From NCBI GenBank assembly GCA_965212195.1, contig CBDBUW010000010.1, forward strand, positions 372,001 to 436,000: DNA of 64,000 nt, given 5' to 3'. The position numbers were made by a program, and so were the translations under genes. Position 1 is the stretch's first letter. Each line of letters begins with the position of its first letter. This stretch comes from JAJCYK01 sp965212195 (GTDB lineage: Bacteria; Bacteroidota; Bacteroidia; Cytophagales; Cyclobacteriaceae). The notes under the pieces were generated by a model, which saw only the letters and a list, made by a program, of their open reading frames with translations, was not told the DNA's origin and searched no databases. Positions 18,322 to 28,022 of this stretch are shown here, piece by piece.

Positions 18322-19746
18322 ATGAACCAGCCATCACCTATAGAACAAACAACTGCTCCCTCCACCTCGGTTTGGCAGCAATTAAAGGATGCTATTAAGG
18401 GTACGGATGCGGATTACACCAAGATCGATCTAAAAAAAGCCATTTTCCTGCTGGCCGTTCCCATGATTCTGGAGTTGGTGATGGAATCCACCTTTGCTGT
18501 GGTGGACATTTACTTTGTGGGCAAGCTAGGCCCTTCCGCGGTAGCTACGGTAGGGCTGACGGAAACCTATTTATATCTATTATATTCCATCGATATTGGT
18601 CTGTCAATGGCCGTTACCGCCATTGTAGCCCGGCGCATAGGGGAAAAGAATAAGAAAGAAGCAGGCATCACCGCCTTACAGGCTATATTCCTGGCCATTC
18701 TTACCTGTATTCCTTTTTCTATAACTGGAATCCTGTTTGGGAAAGAACTATTAGCCCTTATGGGAGCGGATCAGTGGGCTCTGGAGAACGGCTACCCCTA
18801 TATTCAATGGATGCTGGGCGGCAACGGTGTTATTATATTATTGTTTGTGATCAATGCCATTTTCCGGGGAGCCGGAGATGCGGCTATGGCTATGCGTGTG
18901 CTTTGGATAGCCAATGGCATCAACATCATCTTGGACCCCCTGTTGATCTTTGGCTGGGGTCCTATCCCGGCAATGGGTATTGAAGGAGCAGCCATTGCCA
19001 GCAATATTGGCAGGGGAATTGGGGTAGCTACCCAAGTGTGGGTATTGGTCCGCGGTGGCAAGCACATTAAGATAACCTGGGGGCAATTTTACTGGAATGC
19101 CAAAATCGTCTTGAACATTATACGCACTTCCCTGGGCGGAGTGGGCCAAATGATCGTGGCCATGACCTCATGGATCTTTCTTATGCGCATATTGTCGGAT
19201 GTAGGCAGCGAAGCAGTAGCCGGGAGTACTATTGCACTGCGCATTATGTTGTTCACCCTGATGCCTGCCTGGGGCTTATCCAATGCTGCAGCCACATTGG
19301 TAGGTCAGAACCTGGGGGCCGGCAATCCACAACGCGCAGAGTCCTCGGTTTGGAAAATTGGAGTATACAATATGATCTTCCTGGTGACAGTTTCGCTGGT
19401 TTATTTTTTCTTTAACCATCAGTTGATGGGTATCTTCACTGACGATGCCCAAGTCATCGAAATCGGTGGGGAGTGGCTGCAGATCCTCTCCTACTCCTAC
19501 TTTGTCTACGGTTGGTGGATGGTATCCGTGCAAGCCTTTAACGGCGCCGGTGACACCCAGACCCCCACCAAGATCAACGTGGTATTTTTCTGGTTGATCC
19601 AGATACCGCTGGCCTACCTATTGGCCATCAGATGGGACTGGGAACATTCCGGAGTGTTTTGGGCGGTTTTCATTTCAGAAACCTCGGTAGGCCTGTTTAC
19701 TTTGTGGCTGTTTAAGCAGGGAAGATGGAAGAAATCGAAAGTTTAA
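18322..19746 (+). CDS. MATE-family multidrug/cation efflux transporter
   Basis: A 474-residue protein with 12 hydrophobic helices in two similar halves, as in MATE (NorM/DinF) antiporters. Typical segments are VDIYFVGKLGPSAVATVGL in the first half, RGAGDAAMAM in the linker side, and ATLVGQNLGAGNPQRAE plus NGAGDTQTPT in the second half. MATE proteins export cationic drugs or metabolites in exchange for sodium or protons. The gene is monocistronic, transcribed away from the S-component-like gene and convergent with the methyltransferase. Confidence 0.92.
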   Translation: MNQPSPIEQTTAPSTSVWQQLKDAIKGTDADYTKIDLKKAIFLLAVPMILELVMESTFAVVDIYFVGKLGPSAVATVGLTETYLYLLYSIDIGLSMAVTAIVARRIGEKNKKEAGITALQAIFLAILTCIPFSITGILFGKELLALMGADQWALENGYPYIQWMLGGNGVIILLFVINAIFRGAGDAAMAMRVLWIANGINIILDPLLIFGWGPIPAMGIEGAAIASNIGRGIGVATQVWVLVRGGKHIKITWGQFYWNAKIVLNIIRTSLGGVGQMIVAMTSWIFLMRILSDVGSEAVAGSTIALRIMLFTLMPAWGLSNAAATLVGQNLGAGNPQRAESSVWKIGVYNMIFLVTVSLVYFFFNHQLMGIFTDDAQVIEIGGEWLQILSYSYFVYGWWMVSVQAFNGAGDTQTPTKINVVFFWLIQIPLAYLLAIRWDWEHSGVFWAVFISETSVGLFTLWLFKQGRWKKSKV

Positions 19747-19953
19747 CTCTGGGGGTTTAGACCAAGTGTTTGTTTTCCTGTCCTACTGGGTTATTAACTT
19801 TTCACTCCATACAATCTTTATAACTGGCCGTACCGTCCTGAAGCAGGATTGGGATAGACTAGAATTCATCCCGATTCGCCCTACCGGGCTCCCCTTTGTT
19901 TTCTATATATCTGCGCACATTTTTCAACTTGTTATTATCATGCCATAATCAAC

Positions 19954-20592
19954 CTATTTACGGGCGCTTACTACTACAAATGATCCCTCACCATAGCCTT
20001 CCTTAACAGCCTGGACAAAGTCTATCTCTTCTAAATTTCCATATAGGGTTTGAGTAAAATAAGGCGACTTGAAGCGGGCTTCTTTTAACCAGGTTCTCAC
20101 TTTGTCTACAGTGTGAAAATTTGCCTGTTTGTAAAAAATGCTTTTGGAGCGGTTGTCTTCATACTCTTTGGCCAAAGCACTGTCTTTATCAATAAAACCA
20201 AGTATCAATTTACCACCCGGTTTTAGCACCCGATAGGACTCCTTCAGTGCACTCAACGGCTTATTCAGATAACATATCAAGGTAATCATCATTACGAAAT
20301 CAAAATGCATATCACGATATGGAAGGCGCTCGGCGGTAGCGTCCATAACTTCCAGCCCTTTATCGGAAGCTATACTCCTCATAGCCGCAGCCGGTTCCAC
20401 TCCTTCTTTAATTCCCAGTTCTATGGCAAAGCGACCGGTGCCCAAACCCACTTCGATTCCTTGGGTTTCAGCAGGTAGTTTCTCCATATGCTCCTTAAGC
20501 GCCAAAACTTCAGATTCAAATACCTTAGGGTGGCGTTCAAACCAGGTTTCGTAGTCGCTGGCGTATTCGTTAAATATTTCGATAACTTGCAT
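19954..20592 (-). CDS. Class I SAM-dependent methyltransferase
   Basis: A 212-residue protein with the class I methyltransferase signature: motif I EVGLGTGRFAIELG, an acidic post-I residue in GLEVMDA, motif IV FDFVMMITLICYL and the motif V/VI region YRVLKPGGKLILGFIDK. It resembles UbiE/COQ5-like small-molecule methyltransferases. The substrate is unknown. It is the last gene of the minus-strand group dodecin, hydrolase, DUF2267, DUF2267, methyltransferase, 12 bp after the second DUF2267 gene, and is likely co-transcribed with it. Confidence 0.85.
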   Translation of the reverse strand: MQVIEIFNEYASDYETWFERHPKVFESEVLALKEHMEKLPAETQGIEVGLGTGRFAIELGIKEGVEPAAAMRSIASDKGLEVMDATAERLPYRDMHFDFVMMITLICYLNKPLSALKESYRVLKPGGKLILGFIDKDSALAKEYEDNRSKSIFYKQANFHTVDKVRTWLKEARFKSPYFTQTLYGNLEEIDFVQAVKEGYGEGSFVVVSARK

Positions 20593-20604
20593 AATTCTTG
20601 GTGT

Positions 20605-21045
20605 TTATGTTAGGACGGACTCTTCCCAAATTTTCCTCAATACATCCGGTAGTACTGACTCGACTTCTAGCATTTGCTCTTCATTAATATAGGTGGCTAT
20701 CACTCTAAAAATTCTTTGTAAAGCAACTACAGTTTGATCCCGGGTAAGGAAATCGTTGATCGCATATTCGTGATCTCCTTTCATGACCTCAGCAATAAAG
20801 TCATCCAGGTGCCGGAAAGGTGTTACCGTTTTTTGGACCCGCCACCCATCCACAAAAAAGGGCTTAAATGGCAAGGGTAGCAATGACAAAAACTCCAGAG
20901 ACTCAATCAGGTCCCAGCGATTCCTCAAGGCACTAAAAACTGCCAAAAGCATTCGTTCAGCTTTCTCCAAATTCTCAACATCGCCTAATTCAGCGGCCAT
21001 GGTTTGTATCATTGGTCCACTTTCCGGTACATAATTTCCATACAT
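20605..21045 (-). CDS. DUF2267 domain protein, copy 1
   Basis: A 146-residue all-helical protein. The pattern EKAERMLLAVFSALRNR, then SLLPLPFKPFFVDGW, then a short acidic helix and VLPDVLRKIWE at the end is that of DUF2267, small helical proteins often found next to stress genes. It starts 14 bp after the stop of a paralogue, so the two form a tandem duplication. The biochemical role of the family is not known; neighbours point to stress or low-energy adaptation. Confidence 0.85.
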   Translation of the reverse strand: MYGNYVPESGPMIQTMAAELGDVENLEKAERMLLAVFSALRNRWDLIESLEFLSLLPLPFKPFFVDGWRVQKTVTPFRHLDDFIAEVMKGDHEYAINDFLTRDQTVVALQRIFRVIATYINEEQMLEVESVLPDVLRKIWEESVLT

Positions 21046-21059
21046 GGCAATCGATATGT

Positions 21060-21467
21060 TTAAGGCAATACTCCCACCATATTCAATACCTGCTTTTCAC
21101 TCATGCTGCGACCCATGATGCGGAATACCGCATATATTGCTTGCTGGGCCTCTTCTTTGGTAGTGAAATCCTGGATGGACGATTTCCCGTCCAATTTTCT
21201 AACCTCATTAATCAGATCATCGAGATCCTCTACGGGCTTCGCTTGATGCCTCAGCACTGGCCAGTGGTCTACAAAGACCACCTTTAAGCTCATAGGCAAA
21301 GTATCCAATAGCACTAATGCCTGCTTAAAACTCAACCGGTTGCGCAATGCATGTAATACAGCTTTTAGGGTACGCGCTGCCCGATCCAGGTTATCCGGAC
21401 ACTTTAATTCTTTAGCTAAAGTCCGCAATATCTGCTGACCCTCCTGTTGATATTTTTCAAAATACAT
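21060..21467 (-). CDS. DUF2267 domain protein, copy 2, shortened C-terminus
   Basis: A 135-residue paralogue of the next gene, sharing the DRAARTLKAVLHALRNR helix and the DTLPMSLKVVFVDHW segment. It stops right after MVGVLP, at the point where the paralogue continues with the terminal helix DVLRKIWEE, so the last helix of the usual domain is missing. No simple frameshift restores it: the bases after the TAA lead into the start of the next gene within 14 bp. It may be a functional short form or an early decay. Confidence 0.8.
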   Translation of the reverse strand: MYFEKYQQEGQQILRTLAKELKCPDNLDRAARTLKAVLHALRNRLSFKQALVLLDTLPMSLKVVFVDHWPVLRHQAKPVEDLDDLINEVRKLDGKSSIQDFTTKEEAQQAIYAVFRIMGRSMSEKQVLNMVGVLP

Positions 21468-21544
21468 TGAGTTTAAATTTTAATTTTCAATTGATATTAT
21501 TCCCCATAAAGCCGGTGCTCTTTAGTCAAAACCATTCCGATATT

Positions 21545-22180
21545 TCAACTTTTAAGATGCTGCTTAAACCAATCCGCAGCCAACTGTGCTACCTCCTCTA
21601 ATTTCCCGGGCTCCTCGAATAAATGCGTGGCATCCGAAATAATTTTAAGCTCTTTCACACAGGTTAAACTATCGTAAGCCTGTTGGTTAAAAGTGATGAC
21701 TTGATAATCCAGCCCCCCTACCAACAATAACGTAGGCGCTTTCACCTGGTAAAGTATATTCATGGCCAAATCCGGCCGGCCTCCTCTGGAAACTACCGAC
21801 TCAATTCTGCTGGATAGTGCTGCCGCTGCTTTTAAAGCCGAAGCGGCCCCAGTACTGGATCCAAAATAACCCAGATGTAAGGCCCTGCATTCAGGCAATT
21901 TTTCCAGCCATTCCGTGGCGTACACTAACCTCTCAGTTAACAACTCAATATTGAAACGCCGCTGGTATTCACAGTCCTCTTCCTCCGTCAATAAGTCAAA
22001 AAGTAAGGTACCCAAACGTCGCTGCTGAATCACTTGCGCCACGTAATTATTCCGTGGGCTCAAACGACTGCTCCCGCTTCCATGAGAAAATATCACCAAG
22101 CCGGTAGCATTATCAGGAATACATAAGTTACCCACTAACTCTACCGAATTAGCGGCAATCTTTACCAATTCGTCAACCAT
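21545..22180 (-). CDS. Alpha/beta hydrolase, dienelactone-hydrolase-like
   Basis: A 211-residue alpha/beta hydrolase. The nucleophile elbow G-S-S-T-G gives Ser109, the acid is probably Asp158 in GGLDYQV and the base His186 in DATHLFEEPG. An oxyanion motif SHGSGSSR follows strand 3. In many bacteria this subfamily is fused or adjacent to phosphoribosyltransferase domains and sits in stress islands; here it stands alone, between dodecin (31 bp) and DUF2267 genes. The natural substrate is unknown. Confidence 0.82.
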   Translation of the reverse strand: MVDELVKIAANSVELVGNLCIPDNATGLVIFSHGSGSSRLSPRNNYVAQVIQQRRLGTLLFDLLTEEEDCEYQRRFNIELLTERLVYATEWLEKLPECRALHLGYFGSSTGAASALKAAAALSSRIESVVSRGGRPDLAMNILYQVKAPTLLLVGGLDYQVITFNQQAYDSLTCVKELKIISDATHLFEEPGKLEEVAQLAADWFKQHLKS

Positions 22181-22211
22181 TTCAGTTTTAATTGATCATA
22201 TTCTCCTCTAC

Positions 22212-22412
22212 TTACTCTACTTTAAATGTAATAGAGGCGTTGATGCGGTATTGAGCAATTTGATTATTCTCTACTTTACCGCTATGGTCTTTGATGTAAA
22301 TGGACTCGATATTTTTAAGACTTTTGGAAGCATCGGTCACAGCCTGTTGTGCCGCATCTTCCCAACTTTTATCGGAATATGCTAACACCTCGATTACTTT
22401 ATGAACACTCAT
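22212..22412 (-). CDS. Dodecin family flavin-binding protein
   Basis: A 66-residue protein that matches dodecin end to end: MSVHKVIEVLAYSDKSWEDA at the start, the helix AVTDASKSLKNI, and the terminal strand INASITFKVE. Dodecins form dodecameric shells that bind and buffer flavins. The usual Trp that stacks on the flavin is present (SWEDA) at about residue 17, though the more central stacking Trp of archaeal dodecin cannot be assigned. It is the first gene of the stress-like operon and is preceded by a clear inverted repeat. Confidence 0.92.
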   Translation of the reverse strand: MSVHKVIEVLAYSDKSWEDAAQQAVTDASKSLKNIESIYIKDHSGKVENNQIAQYRINASITFKVE

Positions 22413-22434
22413 GTTTAGTTGATTTTAGTTATAG

Positions 22435-22461
22435 ATAACATTCAATCTTGAATGTAGTTAT
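22435..22461. promoter_or_regulatory. Inverted repeat upstream of dodecin (candidate operator)
   Basis: The core ACATTCAA-TC-TTGAATGT is a perfect 8+2+8 palindrome (22438-22455), and outer ATAAC and GTTAT arms extend it with a small offset. It lies 23-49 bp upstream of the dodecin start codon, a normal place for a repressor or activator site. The regulator is unknown. Confidence 0.5.
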
Positions 22462-22683
22462 CACCAAGGTAAGGTAGTTACCAAGTTTTGGTTCAACCAT
22501 GAGGGCCCTTAGTTGGTGCGATGATTCTTATCAGTGGAACGCCAATCCTATTAAAATCCGGTAAACTCTTTACAAGTATTGGTATTGTTTTTAGATATAC
22601 GTAATTGGAGTTCGAGTTTGTAGCTTGAGCCTCAGGTTGAGTTTGAGTTGGGTAGTTGCACTTAATAGTAATGCTTTGCTTAT

Positions 22684-23793
22684 CTAGTTTCTTCTGAGCT
22701 GCATGGCCTTTTTCACCCTGGTTAAAGCCAATTTGATGGCTACTTCCCGGGGAGGGATCTTTTGCTCCCACGATTGCCTGATCACCTTATCGGTATTAAA
22801 GCTTATTTTTTCTTTTACCATGGATAGTGCGGCTTGTTGAGAGCCGCCGTGATATTCCACTGCGGCACAAATCACTCCTCCAGCGTTGGCAATGAAATCC
22901 GGAATAACATGTACACCATTTTTGAAAAGGATCTCTTCTGCTTCCCGGGATATGGGGATATTGGCTCCCTGTACGATTAGTTTGGTTTGAAGCTTTGAAA
23001 CATTGTCCACATGAATGATATCAGGACGAGCACAAGGGATCCAAATATCACAAGGAACCTTAACAATCTCCAAGGTATCTCCTTTTTCACCGTCTTCATA
23101 ATGAATTACACTGCCAGTCTCCTTCTTGACTGCGGTTAACGTTTCCAAATCGAGGCCATTGGTATTGGTTACAGTTCCCTGTGAATCCGCTATTGAAATA
23201 ATCAGCGCCCCCAGTTGGCTGAAAAAACGAGCAGCATGTTTTCCCACAGCGCCAAATCCCTGAATACACACCTTAGCGCCTTTCAAATCCACTCCATAAA
23301 AGTCTCCGGCGGTTTTTGCTGCTTCAGTTAAACCCAGACCTGTAGCCCCTAATTCATCCAGAGGAATGCCACCCAACTCCCTGGGCAATCCAACCGCCCG
23401 CCCAATTTCATCTTTTATCCAAGCCATGCACACTTCATCGGTACCCATGTCCGGGCCGGGTATATACTCCGATAGATGCTCAATAGCCAATGCAAATGAC
23501 CTAATTAGGGCTTCTTTTTGCAGTTTTGATAATGTTTTGGGATCCGCTTGAATTACGGCTTTACCTCCTCCGTGGGCCAAGCCGGCAGCGGCATTCTTGA
23601 GCGTCATGGCCCGTGCCAAACGAAAGGCCTCTTCTAGGGTCACATCTTTGGCCATACGAATTCCACCAATTGAAGGTCCAGCGGCTACATTGTCAATGGC
23701 CAGAATCGCTCTTAGATCATTTTTTGGATTATAAATGTGCACTATTTTCGAAGGACCCAGTTCATCGGAGAAGGTTAATATATCTGTTTCCAT
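22684..23793 (-). CDS. Glu/Leu/Phe/Val dehydrogenase
   Basis: A 369-residue amino-acid dehydrogenase. The substrate site is seen in GPSIGGIRM, the catalytic Lys region AMTLKNAAAGLAHGGGKAV and PGPDMGTDEVCMAWI. The NAD(P)-binding GFGAVGKHAARFF is in the second half. It oxidatively deaminates an amino acid to a 2-oxo acid, or the reverse. The length and the GGGKAV motif resemble leucine dehydrogenases while PGPDMGT resembles glutamate dehydrogenases, so substrate specificity is left open. It starts 15 bp after the acyl-CoA synthetase stop, so they are probably co-transcribed. Confidence 0.88.
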   Translation of the reverse strand: METDILTFSDELGPSKIVHIYNPKNDLRAILAIDNVAAGPSIGGIRMAKDVTLEEAFRLARAMTLKNAAAGLAHGGGKAVIQADPKTLSKLQKEALIRSFALAIEHLSEYIPGPDMGTDEVCMAWIKDEIGRAVGLPRELGGIPLDELGATGLGLTEAAKTAGDFYGVDLKGAKVCIQGFGAVGKHAARFFSQLGALIISIADSQGTVTNTNGLDLETLTAVKKETGSVIHYEDGEKGDTLEIVKVPCDIWIPCARPDIIHVDNVSKLQTKLIVQGANIPISREAEEILFKNGVHVIPDFIANAGGVICAAVEYHGGSQQAALSMVKEKISFNTDKVIRQSWEQKIPPREVAIKLALTRVKKAMQLRRN

Positions 23794-23808
23794 AGGAATA
23801 TAAGTAGG

Positions 23809-25485
23809 TTAGCTCAACTGAAGTTTCTGAGTTAGGTATTGCTTGATTTTAAATTTTTGAATTTTTCCGGTTACTGTCATAAAAGGTGCAAAATCCTTGA
23901 CCAGATGTAGGTATCTAGGGATTTTGGGCCACTCCATTTTTCCACTACAACGCTTCTTTATTTCATCTAGGCTCAATGAGAATCCAGGGTGACATTTTAC
24001 CACTAATGCTACCACCTCCTGCAAAGTAGGATGCGGTACTCCTATTACCTGAAGCATCTCGACCTTATCGGCCAACAATGAATGCAACAATTGTTCAACT
24101 TCCGCCGGATACACATTGTGACCTCCCACTATTATTAGCTCCTTCAATCTTCCTACGATATAATAGTACCCATCTTCATCTGTTTTCGCTAAGTCGCCGG
24201 TTCTTAGCCACCCATCTTTTATGGCCTTTTGGGTTTCCTCCGGCTTATTATAATATCCCTGCATCACGTGATACCCCTTCACCCAAATCTCCCCAACCTG
24301 ACCTAATTCTACCATTTCAAAAGTGTTGAGGTCAACTATTTTTGATTGGGTATGAACAATGGGCTTACCAACGGAATGTATGCGTTTTTCCATGGAATCA
24401 TGGGGGTCGGTTTGGTGTGTGATAGGTGAGGCTTCGGTCAAACCATACCCAATGGTCATTTCATTTGCCCCCATTTTGTGGGTAATAGCCTCCATTAATT
24501 CTTTATCTACCGGGGCTCCTGCTATGATACCCGTTCGCAATGTTCTGAGGTCGAATTTATGTAAATCTAAGACATCAAGTTCCATCAAAAACATAGTGGG
24601 TACACCATGGATTGCAGTACATCTTTCTCGTTCAATGGCTTGAAGGGTTTTCAGAGCATCGAAATTAGAAGCGGGTATTACCATAGCTGCCCCCGTCACC
24701 AAGCTACAAAGGTTTACCAAAATTGACCCAAAGCAATGATAGTAAGGTACCGGACCACACAAACGATCCTCACAAGTCAAACGCATATGCTCAGCGGCAG
24801 CCCGGGCATTATTTAGAATATTATTATGACTGAGCATGGTCCCTTTGGGAAAGCCAGTTGTTCCGGAGGTGTACTGGATCATTGCGGTATCATGGGGTGA
24901 CAATTCAGTTTCAGAAACCTCCAAAGTTGTTTCAGATATGTCCCCGCCCAATGCCAGTAAATGCTGCCAGGATACCATACCTGGGCTGGACTCCTGGTCT
25001 ATTACTATAATTCGGTGCAATTGTGGAAAAGCTTTCAGCTGTAAGGGATCTAGTGCATCACATTGTGATATCTCCGGGCACAGATCGTTAATGATAGTTA
25101 CATAATCATAGTGGTAGGTGGTTTGGGCGCTTTGCTTTTGGAAGCCCCTAGTCATAACCAGGATTTCGGTATCTGACTGCTCCAGGGCATATCGCATTTC
25201 CTCCTGCTTCCATTCCGGATTTATGGTTACCAATACTGCACCAATCTTGGCTGCAGCAAACTGCACCAACAGCCATTCCGGCACATTTGTAGCCCAAATA
25301 GCTACATGGGTTTCCTTTCCAACACCCAATGCCAACAAGCCTTTGGCGACCTTCTTAACTTGCCGGTTGAGTTCTTGCCAGTTCCATCTTATACCTAAGT
25401 CACTATAAACGACCGCTTCTTTATCCTTGAAATACCTGGAGTTGTAGGTCAGGCGGGCGCCAATAGTGGTGTTAAGAAATTCCAA
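23809..25485 (-). CDS. AMP-forming acyl-CoA synthetase (FadD-like)
   Basis: The only reasonable start is TTG 25485, because an in-frame TAA lies four codons upstream and no ATG is near; this gives 558 residues. The AMP-binding signature YTSGTTGFPKG, the GYGLTEASP motif and the C-terminal hinge GRLKELIIVGGHNVYPAEVE are all present, so it activates a carboxylic acid as an acyl-adenylate and then the CoA ester. Similarity in plan is to medium/long-chain fatty acyl-CoA ligases. It is followed by the amino-acid dehydrogenase 15 bp downstream; branched-chain oxo-acid degradation could link them, which is inference. Confidence 0.9.
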   Translation of the reverse strand: MEFLNTTIGARLTYNSRYFKDKEAVVYSDLGIRWNWQELNRQVKKVAKGLLALGVGKETHVAIWATNVPEWLLVQFAAAKIGAVLVTINPEWKQEEMRYALEQSDTEILVMTRGFQKQSAQTTYHYDYVTIINDLCPEISQCDALDPLQLKAFPQLHRIIVIDQESSPGMVSWQHLLALGGDISETTLEVSETELSPHDTAMIQYTSGTTGFPKGTMLSHNNILNNARAAAEHMRLTCEDRLCGPVPYYHCFGSILVNLCSLVTGAAMVIPASNFDALKTLQAIERERCTAIHGVPTMFLMELDVLDLHKFDLRTLRTGIIAGAPVDKELMEAITHKMGANEMTIGYGLTEASPITHQTDPHDSMEKRIHSVGKPIVHTQSKIVDLNTFEMVELGQVGEIWVKGYHVMQGYYNKPEETQKAIKDGWLRTGDLAKTDEDGYYYIVGRLKELIIVGGHNVYPAEVEQLLHSLLADKVEMLQVIGVPHPTLQEVVALVVKCHPGFSLSLDEIKKRCSGKMEWPKIPRYLHLVKDFAPFMTVTGKIQKFKIKQYLTQKLQLS

Positions 25486-25598
25486 AACTATGCTTTATCA
25501 AACATTATAAATGTATGATAGTCAATGGTACCTCTGTAAAAAATGATTGGTATCATTAGTGCGCCTGACATACCAACTGGAGTTCCGTACTCCTATGA

Positions 25599-28022
25599 TC
25601 AGGAAATCTCATCAGATTGTATTTTGCCATGGATGTGCAAAGAAGGCCCTAGGGAGGGCTGATGTTTTTGCAGATTTTCACTGATCTTGATTAATCTTTC
25701 ATTCACTAAAAAATGGATGCTGTCCTTCTCAAATCTTCCATCATCATATTGCTTGCCTCCCTTTACATCGGTTAAAACCTCTATACCCTGATTAATGTTA
25801 CTAATAGCCCAAATATGAAATTCCTTGGCTTTCACTGCTTCAACCACTTCCTCTGTCAACATTAAGTGCGACGTATTTGATTTTGGAATAATTACCCCTT
25901 GCTTACCATCCAAACCTTTGTTTTTGCATACGGTAAAGAAACCTTCGATCTTTTCATTGATTTTTCCAACTGCCTGGATTTCGCCCTTTTGGTTTATTGA
26001 ACCAGTCACGGCAATCCCTTGCTTTAGTGGAACACCGGATAGGTTTGACAAAATGGCACAAAGTTCTGCGCATGAAGCACTGTCTCCTTCAATTTCCCGG
26101 TAACTTTGCTCAAATACCAAACGGGCCTCAAGGCTGACCGGTTTGTCCTGACCATACTTCTCAACCAAATATCCACTTAGGATCAATACCCCTTTGGTAT
26201 GGATCTTACCACCTAATTCAGCCTCTCTCTCAATATCTATAATGCCATGTCTTCCGGTGCCTATGGTAGATGTAATTCGATTGGGACGCCCGAAAGTAAT
26301 ATCCCCTAAATCATGAATTGAAATCCCATTCAACTGACCGGTCTTTTGACCTTTTAAGTCTACCATTATAATATTTTGGTCAATCAATTCATTGATCTTG
26401 TCTTGTATCAAATTAGACCGCAGGTATTTCTCTTCAACGGCTTTTTTGATGTAATGACCGGTAATCGTGGGGTGATCTACTTGTTTCGCGTAGTGATTGG
26501 CCTCATAAATAATATCCGATATCTCCCCGAATCGAGTGGAAATCTTATTTTGATCTCCAGCCTCTCTGGCAGCGTATTCAAGTACCTTCACCAGGCCGTC
26601 CTTGTTTAATGGTTTCAAATCATGTTCCTGGCAAATGTCTTTTATTACCATGGAAAAATCTTTGATGTTTTCCTTGGTATTGGACATGGCTACATCGAAT
26701 TCTGCCTTTACTTTAAACAGCTCCTTAAAATCATCATCTAGTTCATAAAGCAGATGATAGTACCGGGGGTTTCCGATTAAAATAATTTGAACATCCAGTG
26801 GTATGGGGTCCGGCCGTAAACCTTTGGTGCTGAGCCAACCGAACCTTTGACTGATATCTTCCATCTCAATACATCGATTTCTCAGAGCCCTTTTCAGACA
26901 CTCCCATGAATATAAATTCCGTAACAATTCATCCACAGGAATAATTAAATAACCTCCATTTGCTAAATGAAGGGAACCACGTCTGATCAAAGTGAAATCC
27001 GTGACTAAAGTACCTAATTTGGATTCATATTCTACCTTCCCGAAAAGATTATTCAAGGTAGGATTATGCTCAAGCACTATTGGGGCTCCCTGCAATTCGG
27101 AATTATCTACTAAAGCGTTGACCTGATAAATTATATTGGCTTGGACCGAAGAGCCTAGCGGAGATTTTTCGTTTTCAAGTCGTATGAAATCTCTTAAATT
27201 AGATAGAATATCATTTTTTATGGCATCCAGATAACTAAGCACTTTAGGTTGTGCCATATATTTATCCCTCAACTCATCTAATAGGGTTTCAATAGCAAAG
27301 AGCGCCACTTCTTTTTCCAGCGCTATAATATTTTCATTACAGGATTTATCCAGATCACGGCTACGCCGAAGCACCAAACGGATCTTATCTTTTAACATCT
27401 TTTGTTTCTGAATAACCGCTTTTTGCTGGGACAAAGATAACTTCTTAAAAGACTCATCGTCTAAAGGTTTGCCCCGTACTATCGGCAAGGCAACTATTTC
27501 CACGGGAGTATGTTTCAAAACAAAACCTTCTTCAATGGCTTTTTGATTGGCCTCTGAAAATAGATCCCCTTCCTTTTGTTTCCATCGGTTAAGAATTTCC
27601 TGCTTCTTGTCGGAGAACTCCTCACTTTCAAAAGCTCTCATTAAGGCCTGTCTGGCCTCCTCAATAAAAGTTGCAATGTCTGACTTAAAAGTAAGGCTAC
27701 CACCATTGGGAAGTTTTAATGTCAGCGGTGTATAAGGGTCTTGAAAATTATGTACATAGCACCAATCACTGGGGGTGGGGTCTTTAATGGCACGTTCTTT
27801 TAAGAAATGTTCAACTGCAGTGTATTTTCCACTACCCGGATAACCAGATACATAGATGTTAAAACCCTGAGTCTTGTTCCCAAGACCGAAGTTCAAAGCA
27901 TTTAAGGCCCTTTGTTGACCGATGATCGGTTTCTTTCTCTTTTTTTTATTTATTGCTTCCCAAGTTGAAGCGGAAAGAGAATAGGTTTTTCTCAATTGCC
28001 GATAGCCTAATTCTTTGATCAT
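25599..28022 (-). CDS. Lon-like ATP-dependent protease (AAA plus S16 domain, LonB/LonH type)
   Basis: An 807-residue protein with a Walker A GYPGSGKYT (60-68), a long helical insertion (about 150-300) and a C-terminal Lon-type S16 protease domain. The catalytic Ser lies in EGDSASCAE (near 645) and the Lys in AVGKINEK (near 686), giving the Ser-Lys dyad. It lacks the N-terminal LON substrate domain of classical LonA and fits the AAA_32/LonH group. It should degrade damaged or regulatory proteins. It lies directly upstream of the acyl-CoA synthetase (113 bp) on the same strand and may share the stress response of the region. Confidence 0.9.
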   Translation of the reverse strand: MIKELGYRQLRKTYSLSASTWEAINKKKRKKPIIGQQRALNALNFGLGNKTQGFNIYVSGYPGSGKYTAVEHFLKERAIKDPTPSDWCYVHNFQDPYTPLTLKLPNGGSLTFKSDIATFIEEARQALMRAFESEEFSDKKQEILNRWKQKEGDLFSEANQKAIEEGFVLKHTPVEIVALPIVRGKPLDDESFKKLSLSQQKAVIQKQKMLKDKIRLVLRRSRDLDKSCNENIIALEKEVALFAIETLLDELRDKYMAQPKVLSYLDAIKNDILSNLRDFIRLENEKSPLGSSVQANIIYQVNALVDNSELQGAPIVLEHNPTLNNLFGKVEYESKLGTLVTDFTLIRRGSLHLANGGYLIIPVDELLRNLYSWECLKRALRNRCIEMEDISQRFGWLSTKGLRPDPIPLDVQIILIGNPRYYHLLYELDDDFKELFKVKAEFDVAMSNTKENIKDFSMVIKDICQEHDLKPLNKDGLVKVLEYAAREAGDQNKISTRFGEISDIIYEANHYAKQVDHPTITGHYIKKAVEEKYLRSNLIQDKINELIDQNIIMVDLKGQKTGQLNGISIHDLGDITFGRPNRITSTIGTGRHGIIDIEREAELGGKIHTKGVLILSGYLVEKYGQDKPVSLEARLVFEQSYREIEGDSASCAELCAILSNLSGVPLKQGIAVTGSINQKGEIQAVGKINEKIEGFFTVCKNKGLDGKQGVIIPKSNTSHLMLTEEVVEAVKAKEFHIWAISNINQGIEVLTDVKGGKQYDDGRFEKDSIHFLVNERLIKISENLQKHQPSLGPSLHIHGKIQSDEIS

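Noticed and set aside
19766..19948. 60-residue plus-strand frame between MATE and methyltransferase genes
   Set aside because: It lies in convergent intergenic DNA, has biased composition and no family resemblance.
22493..22771. 92-residue minus-strand frame at the end of the dehydrogenase gene
   Set aside because: It overlaps the dehydrogenase 3' end in another frame and has a low-complexity sequence.
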